Assembly: GCA_002405515.1 (NCBI GenBank)
Contig: DHLZ01000218.1
Location: 1 to 10,982 of the forward strand
Origin: Planctomycetaceae bacterium UBA4655
Lineage (GTDB): Bacteria > Planctomycetota > Planctomycetia > Pirellulales > UBA1268
Length of the DNA: 10,982 nt
Reading direction: 5' to 3'
Positions 1 through 5,590 of the stretch are shown piece after piece. The position numbers were made by a program, and so were the translations under genes. Within the stretch, counting starts at the first letter, position 1. Each line of letters starts with the position of its first letter. The notes beneath the pieces are model-generated. The model had not been told where the DNA came from. It worked only from the letters and a program-made list of their open reading frames with translations, and did not search any database.

Positions 1-32
1 CGGCAGCCGAGCGAGCGGAAGGCAGGCGGGCA

Positions 33-64
33 CCGATCCGCGAAGCGGATTGGTCGCGAAGCGA
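33..64. repeat. Pair of adjacent GAA-loop hairpins (possible extragenic palindrome)
   Basis: CCGATCCGC (33-41) pairs with GCGGATTGG (45-53) around a GAA loop, nine pairs including one G-T wobble. Immediately after it, TCGC (54-57) pairs with GCGA (61-64) around a second GAA loop. Tandem stem-loops with the same loop resemble REP-type extragenic palindromes. There is no T-tract, so a classical terminator is not supported. Whether the element recurs in the genome cannot be seen from one window. Confidence 0.4.
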
Positions 65-123
65 GCGTCCGGCGATGGGCTGGGGCGCTCAAAGGTAATG
101 GGCAGCCCCGAACCCCCAAACGT

Positions 124-171
124 GGCCGGAATCTCGGCTCTTCGGGCCCGGTTTTCCGGTCCACTCCGGCC
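124..171. repeat. Imperfect 48-base palindrome with internal hairpin
   Basis: GGCCGGA (124-130) is the perfect reverse complement of TCCGGCC (165-171). Inside it CCGG-TTTT-CCGG (148-159) forms a second small hairpin. It sits directly before the -35-like hexamer of the candidate promoter of the ABC exporter. It could be a terminator for an upstream gene outside the window or a protein-binding palindrome; no T-run follows. Confidence 0.25.
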
Positions 172-200
172 TTGAACGGCCCGCCCCTGCTCCCTATCTT
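172..200 (+). promoter_or_regulatory. Candidate sigma-70-type promoter of the ABC exporter
   Basis: TTGAAC (172-177) and TATCTT (195-200) are separated by exactly 17 bases. Each agrees with its consensus hexamer (TTGACA, TATAAT) at four positions. Transcription would begin near 207, giving an untranslated leader of about 54 bases before the start codon at 261. In such GC-rich DNA a correctly spaced pair is notable but not proof. Confidence 0.35.
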
Positions 201-260
201 CCCGCCGACTCGCGGCCGACGGGCTGCGCGAGCACGCCCCACACCCGGACAATCGAACGC

Positions 261-2222
261 ATGCACGAGTTTCTCCGCGCACTCAGGGACGCCGCCAAGC
301 GTTGGCCCATTCTTGCGGCCGCCCTCCTCTGCTCCGCCGGCGTCGCGGGGCTCTGGAGCGCGAACATCTTCGCCCTGTTTCCCATCATCGAGGTCACGCT
401 CAAGGGCGAGTCGCTCCAGGAGTGGAACGCCAAGCGGATGGCGGAGGCCGACGCGAGGATCACGGCGACGGAGAACCAGCTCGAATCGTTGCGACGGAGA
501 CTCGAGGCGGATGAAGCCGCGAACGCGGCTGAGACCGATCGGAAGCGGATCGCAAAGCAGATCGCCACGCTCGACCACGAGATCCGGAAGGACCGCGAGA
601 TCGAGTCCTACGCGCGGTGGCTCCAGCCGTGGCTCACGCGATTCCTCCCCGACGACCCCTTCAAGACGGTGCTTCTCGTCGTGTCGTTCGTCGTCGTGAG
701 CACGTTCGTGAAACATGTCCTGATGCTGGTCGGCGCGATGCTCGTCGGATGGGTCGCGATGGGTATCAGCCGCGACATCCGCCTGAAGGTTTTCGACAAG
801 GCGCTCGAACTCGACCGTGCCCAGTTCATGCAGCGCGGCTCCAGCGGCTTCATGGCCACGATCACCCACACCTCCGACATGCTGGCCCACGGCATCACCG
901 CCGTCTACGGCGGAGCGATCACCGAGCCGCTCAAGATCCTCGCCTGCCTCGGCGGCGCTTTCCTCATCTCGTGGCAGCTCACGCTCGCCTGCCTGACGCT
1001 GGCGCCACTCGTCGGCTTCCTGATGGTCTGGCTCAACAAGCGGATGCGCGGCCTCTCGAAGCGGATGCTCACCAGGTCCACGAGCTTCCACCACGTCGTC
1101 CTCGAGGCGCTCAACAACGTGATGACCGTCCAGTCCTACACCATGGAGCCCTTCGAGAAGAAGCGGTTTCGCGACTGCACCGGCGACATGATGCGGATCG
1201 GCATGTGGCACACCTTCTACGCCACGCTCGCCAACCCGATCACGGAGATTCTCGGCATCGGGATGGTGGCCACCTCCATCGCCGTCGGCGCGTGGCTCGT
1301 GATCAACCAGGAAACGCAGATGTTCGGGATCACCATGACCGACAGGCCGATGACCGTGCCGGGCATCATGGTCTTCTTCGGCATGCTCATCGGCGCGAGC
1401 GACCCGGTGCGGAAGCTCTCCGGGATCATCACGGGCTTCAACTCCGGCTGCGTCGCGGCGCAGTGCCTCTACCCCCTGCTCGACGCACCGTCGAAGCTCG
1501 TGCCCGCGGCGGACCCCAAGCCGATTCCCTCGCCGCATCGCGAGATCCGGCTCGAGGACGTGTCGTTCAGCTACGACGGGATCGACACCGTGCTCAAGGA
1601 CGTCAACGTCTCGATACGGTTTGGCGAGCGGGTCGCGATCGTCGGCCCGAACGGCGGCGGCAAGAGCACCCTCGTGAACCTCATCTGCAGGTTCTACGAT
1701 CCGACGAAGGGCAAGGTCCTCCTCGACGGCGTCCCGCTCACGGAACTCGCCCTCGAAGACCTTCGACGACGCATCGCGATCGTGACGCAGCAGACGGAAC
1801 TCTTCAACGAGTCGATCTACTACAACATCCGCTACGGCCGATGGGACGCCACCGCGGAGGAGGTCGAGGCGGCGGCACGGAAAGCGTACGCCCACGACTT
1901 CATCTCGCAGTTTCCCCAGGGCTACCACACCATGGTCGGCCCGAGCGGCTACCGGCTCTCCGGAGGCCAGCGGCAGCGAATCTCGCTCGCCCGGGCGTTC
2001 CTCCGCGACGCCGAGATCCTCGTGCTCGACGAGGCCACGAGCCAGATCGACGTCGAGAGCGAGAAGCTCATCCACGACGCCCTCGCCGCCTACGTCCAGA
2101 ATCGCACGGTGATCATGATCACCCACCGGGCGAGCACGCTTGCCCTGGCGGATGCGATCATCCAGGTCGAGCATGGAGTCGTGACGAAGCGGCCGGCGGC
2201 CTCGCGGCTGCAGGTTGCCTGA
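261..2222 (+). CDS. ABC exporter, fused permease and ATPase (MsbA/LipA-like half-transporter)
   Basis: This 653-residue protein is a complete half-transporter expected to act as a homodimer in the inner membrane, exporting a lipid, drug or peptide; the substrate cannot be read from the sequence. A first membrane helix (about 17-43) is followed by a charged, heptad-like segment rich in Ala, Glu and Arg (about 48-115), then the remaining permease helices (about 136-400). The nucleotide-binding domain (about 428-640) has every motif: Walker A GPNGGGKST (462-470), Q-loop TQQ (509-511), signature LSGGQRQR (566-573), Walker B ILVLDEATS (586-594) and switch His in THR (621-623). MsbA-type exporters are usually about 580-600 residues; the excess is mainly the coiled-coil-like insertion between helices 1 and 2. 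The D-loop reads SQID rather than the common SALD. The ATG at 261 is chosen because the hydrophobic helix 1 follows it directly. The gene stands alone, with a candidate promoter at 172-200. Confidence 0.9.
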   Translation: MHEFLRALRDAAKRWPILAAALLCSAGVAGLWSANIFALFPIIEVTLKGESLQEWNAKRMAEADARITATENQLESLRRRLEADEAANAAETDRKRIAKQIATLDHEIRKDREIESYARWLQPWLTRFLPDDPFKTVLLVVSFVVVSTFVKHVLMLVGAMLVGWVAMGISRDIRLKVFDKALELDRAQFMQRGSSGFMATITHTSDMLAHGITAVYGGAITEPLKILACLGGAFLISWQLTLACLTLAPLVGFLMVWLNKRMRGLSKRMLTRSTSFHHVVLEALNNVMTVQSYTMEPFEKKRFRDCTGDMMRIGMWHTFYATLANPITEILGIGMVATSIAVGAWLVINQETQMFGITMTDRPMTVPGIMVFFGMLIGASDPVRKLSGIITGFNSGCVAAQCLYPLLDAPSKLVPAADPKPIPSPHREIRLEDVSFSYDGIDTVLKDVNVSIRFGERVAIVGPNGGGKSTLVNLICRFYDPTKGKVLLDGVPLTELALEDLRRRIAIVTQQTELFNESIYYNIRYGRWDATAEEVEAAARKAYAHDFISQFPQGYHTMVGPSGYRLSGGQRQRISLARAFLRDAEILVLDEATSQIDVESEKLIHDALAAYVQNRTVIMITHRASTLALADAIIQVEHGVVTKRPAASRLQVA

Positions 2223-2250
2223 CGCGGCGCGAGCCGAGGACGACCTGGTC

Positions 2251-2256
2251 TATACT
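2251..2256 (+). promoter_or_regulatory. -10-like TATACT immediately before a start codon
   Basis: TATACT matches the -10 consensus at five of six positions and ends only seven bases before the ATG at 2264. If used, transcription would begin at or next to the start codon, giving a leaderless or nearly leaderless message. This fits the absence of a Shine-Dalgarno sequence. No good -35 hexamer is visible 16-18 bases upstream. Confidence 0.3.
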
Positions 2257-2263
2257 GTCTTCG

Positions 2264-2719
2264 ATGTACGAGTCCATCGAGTGTCCGTGCGGCTACGTCG
2301 GCCCGAGCGTCAGGCAGGGATCGTTCAACGTCTGCCCGGTCTGCCGCTCGATGGTCGCCAACTCGCCGGAGGAAGATTCCCCGGCAGCCGACGAACCGCA
2401 TGACGACGCGGCGGCTTTTTCCGCCGTCGAGGAACCGCCGCTTTCCTCGCGGACAACCCTCCGCATTCCCTGTCCGAACGGCCATGTGAACGTGACCCCG
2501 GCCCACATGCTCGGGGCGGAGGTGGTCTGCCCCATCTGCAACGTGTTCTACATGTTGCAGATGGCCGACAGCCTCGAGTATCGGCAGGCCGCGGATCGCG
2601 AGGCCCGGAAGCGGGAGGAGAAGGAGGCGAAGAAATGGCTCAACAGGGCGATCTTCGCCGCGGTGTTCATCATCCTGTCGCTCGTCGGCATGATCGTGAT
2701 CTCCTTTCTGGAGCGGTGA
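2264..2719 (+). CDS. Small tail-anchored protein with two zinc ribbons
   Basis: This 151-residue protein has no function that I recognise. It has two zinc-ribbon-like clusters: C7, C9, C24, C27 near the N-terminus, and C70, H74, C89, C92 in the middle. An acidic low-complexity linker (about 34-60) joins them. A highly charged Arg/Glu/Lys-rich helix follows (about 104-127), then one hydrophobic segment (about 129-147) and a short Arg-ending tail. The layout suggests a type II or tail-anchored membrane protein with its zinc ribbons in the cytoplasm. The ATG at 2264 is preferred because it places the first cysteine cluster at the extreme N-terminus and leaves 41 bases after the exporter stop. 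Co-transcription with the exporter is possible, but it may have its own promoter. It could equally be a redox or metal-binding protein; paired CxxC-type ligands favour structural zinc. Confidence 0.75.
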   Translation: MYESIECPCGYVGPSVRQGSFNVCPVCRSMVANSPEEDSPAADEPHDDAAAFSAVEEPPLSSRTTLRIPCPNGHVNVTPAHMLGAEVVCPICNVFYMLQMADSLEYRQAADREARKREEKEAKKWLNRAIFAAVFIILSLVGMIVISFLER

Positions 2720-2727
2720 CCACATCT

Positions 2728-2743
2728 CCGGCCGCCCGGCCGG
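2728..2743. terminator. GC-rich hairpin between convergent genes
   Basis: CCGGCC (2728-2733) pairs with GGCCGG (2738-2743) around a GCCC loop, in the 40-base gap between the stop codons of the zinc-ribbon gene and the convergent rhamnulokinase gene. The placement suggests a bidirectional terminator. There is no T-tract on either strand, so intrinsic termination is doubtful. Confidence 0.3.
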
Positions 2744-2759
2744 CCGCCGCCTTCGACCC

Positions 2760-4232
2760 TCACGTCGGCAGGCGGGCATTCCACGAGCCGGCGTCCTTCG
2801 GCTCGTAGGTGGCCAGTTCGAAGCTGTCCCGAACGACCTGCCTCACCGATCGGAGATCGACGGAGCCTTCGGACGCCATCATCTGCACGAGCAGGTTGCC
2901 GATGGCGGTGGCCTCCACGGGCCCCGCGACGACGGTCCGGTCGGTCGCGTCCGCGATGAACTGACACAAAACCGCGTTCTTCACGCCGCCGCCGACGACA
3001 TGGACCCGGCTCACCCGACGGCCGAGCAGGCGGTCGAGCTGCCGCAGCGTCGAACGGCATGCGGCGGCCACGCTCTCCAGCGCCGCGCGCACGACGGCCG
3101 CAGTCGTTTCCGGCACCGGCTGACCGGATCGTTTCGCGAGGGCACGGATCGCGTCCGGCATGCTCGCCGGGGCGACGAGCGACGGATCGTTCGGGTCCAG
3201 GATCGTCACGAGCGGCGGCGCCTCCGCGGCGAGCGTCGTGAGCTGCTCCCACGTCCAATCCATCCCCTCCTTCAGCCAGCTCGCCCGGCACTGCTGCACG
3301 AGCCAGAGCCCGCAGATGTTCTTCAGCAGCCGCGTGGTGCCGCCGATCCCGGCCTCGTTCGTGAAGTTCGCGGCGAGGCACTCCGGCGTCACGAGCGGCC
3401 GGTCGAGTTCGGCACCGACGAGGGCCCACGTGCCGAGGCTGATGTAGCACCAGTCGGGCCGGGAGGAGGGGGGATCCATGGCCGGCACGGCCGCAACGGC
3501 GCTCGCCGTGTCATGCGTGCCGGGAGCGATGACCCTGACGTTGGAGAGGCCCGTTTCCTCGGCGACGTCGCCACGGAGCGGGCCCAGGTCCGTGCCCGGA
3601 GGCACGATCGGGCCGAAGACATGCCGCGGGATTCCGAACGCATCGAGCAGGCCCCAGGACCAGTCGCCGGTCGTCGGATCGAAACACTGCGTCGTGGAGG
3701 CGTTCGTGCGCTCGTTCGAGCGGGTGCCCGACAGGAGCCAGTGGAACACATCGGGAATCATGAGCACGCGGTCGGCGGCCGCCAGCACGCTCGAGCCGCT
3801 CCTGACGAGCGACAGGAACTGGTAGAGGGAATTGATTTCCATGAACTGCAGCCCGGTGGCCGCGAAGATGTCCGCCCGCGGAACGATCTTCTCGGCGGCG
3901 GCGAGCATGCCATTGGTGCGTGCATCGCGATAGCAGACGGGATTGGCGAGCAGCGAATCATCCGGGCCGACGAAGGCGAAGTCGACGCCCCACGTATCGA
4001 CGCCGACGGTCGAAACCGCACGGCCGTGACGGATCGCGGCCAACCGAAGACCTGCGACCACTTCCTGCCAGAGCCGCACGAGATCCCAGACGAGCTGGCC
4101 GTTCATCGAAACCGGCCCGTTCTCGAACCGATGAATTTCCTCCAACTCGAGCAGGCGACCGTCAAATGTCCCTGAAACGACTCGGCCTCCGGAAGCCCCC
4201 AGATCGACCGCCAGTGCCACCCTGCGAGCCAT
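2760..4232 (-). CDS. rhaB: Rhamnulokinase (FGGY carbohydrate kinase)
   Basis: This enzyme phosphorylates L-rhamnulose to L-rhamnulose 1-phosphate with ATP in the cytoplasm, the second step of L-rhamnose breakdown. The 490 residues match the usual RhaB length (about 489 in E. coli). The N-terminal phosphate-binding motif AVDLGASGGRV (8-18) and VDTWGVDF (78-85) are intact. HDTASAV (240-246) carries D241, the expected catalytic base. SLGTWALVG (265-273), NFTNEAGI (289-296), LLKNICGLWL (302-311), HVVGGGVKNA (411-420) and GPVEATAIGN (437-446) are characteristic of RhaB. L-fuculokinase or another FGGY kinase is the alternative, but the NFTNE and LLKN blocks favour rhamnulokinase. A Shine-Dalgarno-like GAGGGAG lies at 4240-4246 with a spacing of 7. 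No rhaA, rhaD, transporter or regulator is nearby, so the rest of the pathway must be elsewhere. It is divergent from cysH. Confidence 0.92.
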   Translation of the reverse strand: MARRVALAVDLGASGGRVVSGTFDGRLLELEEIHRFENGPVSMNGQLVWDLVRLWQEVVAGLRLAAIRHGRAVSTVGVDTWGVDFAFVGPDDSLLANPVCYRDARTNGMLAAAEKIVPRADIFAATGLQFMEINSLYQFLSLVRSGSSVLAAADRVLMIPDVFHWLLSGTRSNERTNASTTQCFDPTTGDWSWGLLDAFGIPRHVFGPIVPPGTDLGPLRGDVAEETGLSNVRVIAPGTHDTASAVAAVPAMDPPSSRPDWCYISLGTWALVGAELDRPLVTPECLAANFTNEAGIGGTTRLLKNICGLWLVQQCRASWLKEGMDWTWEQLTTLAAEAPPLVTILDPNDPSLVAPASMPDAIRALAKRSGQPVPETTAAVVRAALESVAAACRSTLRQLDRLLGRRVSRVHVVGGGVKNAVLCQFIADATDRTVVAGPVEATAIGNLLVQMMASEGSVDLRSVRQVVRDSFELATYEPKDAGSWNARLPT

Positions 4233-4266
4233 GCGACCGCTCCCTCACGCCAGACGGAAAGCCAGA

Positions 4267-4295
4267 ATCGTCCCTGGCGGCCGAGAGCCCGTCAA
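4267..4295 (-). promoter_or_regulatory. Candidate promoter of rhamnulokinase
   Basis: Reading the minus strand, TTGACG (plus 4290-4295) is followed after 17 bases by GACGAT (plus 4267-4272). The -35 element is good (five of six) and the -10 is poor (three of six), so an activator might be needed. The transcript would start about 25-30 bases before the start codon, with the Shine-Dalgarno at 4240-4246. Confidence 0.3.
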
Positions 4296-4390
4296 CGCAC
4301 CGGCAGCCGGGTCGCAGCGGGAGGTTTTTTTCAATCGCAGCAGGCCACTTTGGCCGATATTGAGCAACATGCCACCGATAGTTAACCTTG

Positions 4391-4404
4391 TTAGTCATGA
4401 TTAA
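4391..4404. promoter_or_regulatory. AT-rich palindrome over the cysH start codon (possible Rrf2 operator)
   Basis: TTAGTCATGATTAA reads as a 14-base palindrome with one mismatched pair, centred on a perfect TCATGA and containing the cysH ATG at 4397. The surrounding 40 bases are much richer in A and T than the rest of the window. Rrf2-family repressors bind AT-rich dyads near the promoters they control, and an Rrf2 gene is the second gene of this operon. The assignment is inference from position and symmetry only; no consensus was matched. Confidence 0.25.
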
Positions 4405-5137
4405 AGGCTTTGAACAGCCCCCGGAACAGTTGCGGCCGACCCCGGAGCTGCTCGCCGATCTGGACGCCGCCGGCCGATCGCTCGAATCGGCCGAGCCGCG
4501 GGAAATCATCCGCTGGGCCCACGAGCGGTTCGGGGACCGGCTCACGATGGCCACGGCGTTCGGGCCCGAAGGCTGCGCGATCCTCCACTGGATCGCGGAG
4601 GTCGCGCCGTCGATGCACGTCTTCAACCTCGACACCGGATACCAGTTCAAGGAGACGCTCGAACTCCGTGATCGGATCGAGCGGCGGTACGGCATCCGCG
4701 TGCGGCTCGAGCGGCCCGACTCGACGGTCGAGGATTACGAACGGACGCACGGTGGCCCGCTCTACCGCGTCGACCCGACCCGCTGCTGCGGTGACCGCAA
4801 GATCGCGGTCATTCGGAGGGTGCTCGAGGGGTTCGACGCCTGGATGAGCGGCATCCGCAGGGACCAGAGCCCCGACAGGGCGGACGCTCAGATCGTCGGC
4901 TGGGACGCGAAGTTCGGCGTCGTGAAGATATCCCCGCTCGCCAACTGGACGAAGAAGCAGGTCTGGGACCTCATCGTGCGGGAGAACGTTCCGTACAACC
5001 CGCTGCACGACCAGGGATACACGAGCATCGGCTGCTTTCCCTGCACACGGGCCGTGACGTTCGGCGAGGATGAGCGGGCCGGGCGATGGAGCGGCACGGC
5101 GAAGACCGAGTGCGGACTCCATTCGAAGGGGCAATGA
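4397..5137 (+). CDS. cysH: APS/PAPS reductase of the iron-sulfur type
   Basis: This enzyme reduces adenylylsulfate (or its 3'-phospho form) to sulfite with thioredoxin in assimilatory sulfate reduction. The 246 residues form a PP-loop-like adenylyl-binding domain: TAFGPEGC (53-60) and FNLDTGYQF (76-84). It carries both cysteine pairs that ligate a [4Fe-4S] cluster in bacterial APS reductases: C130-C131 in TRCCGDRK, and C213/C216 in GCFPC. The catalytic cysteine is C239 in the C-terminal TECGLH motif. The complete cluster ligand set points to APS rather than PAPS as substrate, since enterobacterial PAPS reductases lack it. I chose ATG 4397 over the in-frame TTG at 4388 because ATG is the more usual start and no ribosome binding site supports the TTG. 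No Shine-Dalgarno precedes either. The gene overlaps the following regulator by one base, so the two are surely one operon. Confidence 0.93.
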   Translation: MIKGFEQPPEQLRPTPELLADLDAAGRSLESAEPREIIRWAHERFGDRLTMATAFGPEGCAILHWIAEVAPSMHVFNLDTGYQFKETLELRDRIERRYGIRVRLERPDSTVEDYERTHGGPLYRVDPTRCCGDRKIAVIRRVLEGFDAWMSGIRRDQSPDRADAQIVGWDAKFGVVKISPLANWTKKQVWDLIVRENVPYNPLHDQGYTSIGCFPCTRAVTFGEDERAGRWSGTAKTECGLHSKGQ

Positions 5138-5565
5138 TGCGTCTTTCCGCACGGACCGAATATGCGGCGATCGCGGTCCTCGAACTGGCCCGCCGATGGG
5201 AATCGGGCGAGCCGGTCCGCCTGCGCGAGATCTGCGACGCCCACAGCGTCCCCAGCGGGTTCCTCGTGCAGATTCTGCTCCGACTCAAGGCGGCAGGCGT
5301 CGTGACGAGCACCCGCGGCGCATCCGGCGGCTACCAGCTCGCGAAGCCGCCGGCGGAGATCACGCTCGACGACATCCGCCGCATCATGGACGGGAGCGAC
5401 GACCTGCCGTCGGAACATCCGGGCGGCCGCAGCCGTGCCGCGGCGGTCCTGCGGTCCGCCTGGGGCGACGTCGCGAAAGCCGAGGCCGAGGCGATGCAAG
5501 CCGTCGACTTCGAGACGCTCGCCGACCGGGCCCGGTCGGCCTCGGAATCGATGTATTACATCTGA
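5137..5565 (+). CDS. Rrf2-family transcriptional repressor without iron-sulfur ligands
   Basis: This 142-residue DNA-binding protein is of the Rrf2 family and likely controls the cysH operon it belongs to. The start MRLSARTEYA and the winged-helix core, including VPSGFLVQILLRLKAAGVV and the wing TRGASGGYQLAKP, are typical. The long C-terminal helix that mediates dimerisation is present. IscR and NsrR carry three cysteines between about residues 90 and 105. Here only one cysteine exists, in the early EICDAH segment, so a cluster of that type is unlikely. The nearest functional model is CymR, a cluster-free repressor of sulfur uptake that works with cysteine synthase; this is inference. ATG 5137 is preferred over ATG 5134 and over an upstream in-frame ATG at 5086, because AAGGGG (5126-5131) lies five bases before it and family members start with MRLS. 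The TGATG overlap with cysH implies coupled translation. Confidence 0.85.
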   Translation: MRLSARTEYAAIAVLELARRWESGEPVRLREICDAHSVPSGFLVQILLRLKAAGVVTSTRGASGGYQLAKPPAEITLDDIRRIMDGSDDLPSEHPGGRSRAAAVLRSAWGDVAKAEAEAMQAVDFETLADRARSASESMYYI

Positions 5566-5590
5566 TCCTGGGTTCCGCCGCCCCATCCAC

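Larger units (their letters stand above)
1..260. other. Non-coding leader region with hairpins, upstream of the ABC exporter
   Basis: I see no convincing gene in this stretch; frames that are open here have shadow-like composition (Arg/Ser/Pro-rich). It holds two adjacent hairpins with GAA loops (33-64), a larger imperfect palindrome (124-171) and a candidate promoter (172-200). The low-complexity pattern of GCGAAGCG and GCGAGCG words in the first 70 bases looks like an extragenic repeat, or the 3' flank of a gene lying outside the window. The start of the next gene at 261 is not preceded by a recognisable Shine-Dalgarno sequence. Confidence 0.5.

Noticed and set aside
617..2719. 700-codon plus-strand open frame that reads through the ABC exporter in another frame and joins the zinc-ribbon protein
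   Set aside because: Its first 500 codons are Arg/Pro/His-rich shadow of the exporter frame; only the part from 2264 has protein-like motifs.
3000..4175. 391-codon plus-strand frame opposite rhamnulokinase
   Set aside because: The rhamnulokinase motifs on the minus strand are unambiguous, and this frame is a shadow.
4323..4331. T-run after a GC-rich stretch as an intrinsic terminator on the plus strand
   Set aside because: No plus-strand gene ends upstream (rhamnulokinase reads away), and no stable stem directly precedes the T-run.
4388..4396. TTG start for cysH, nine bases before the ATG
   Set aside because: It would add only three residues, has no ribosome site, and lies in the AT-rich dyad; the ATG at 4397 is simpler.
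5086..5136. Upstream ATG starts (5086 and 5134) for the Rrf2 gene
   Set aside because: 5086 adds residues unlike the family; 5134 is only two bases from the AAGGGG element, whereas 5137 is properly spaced and gives the typical MRLS start.
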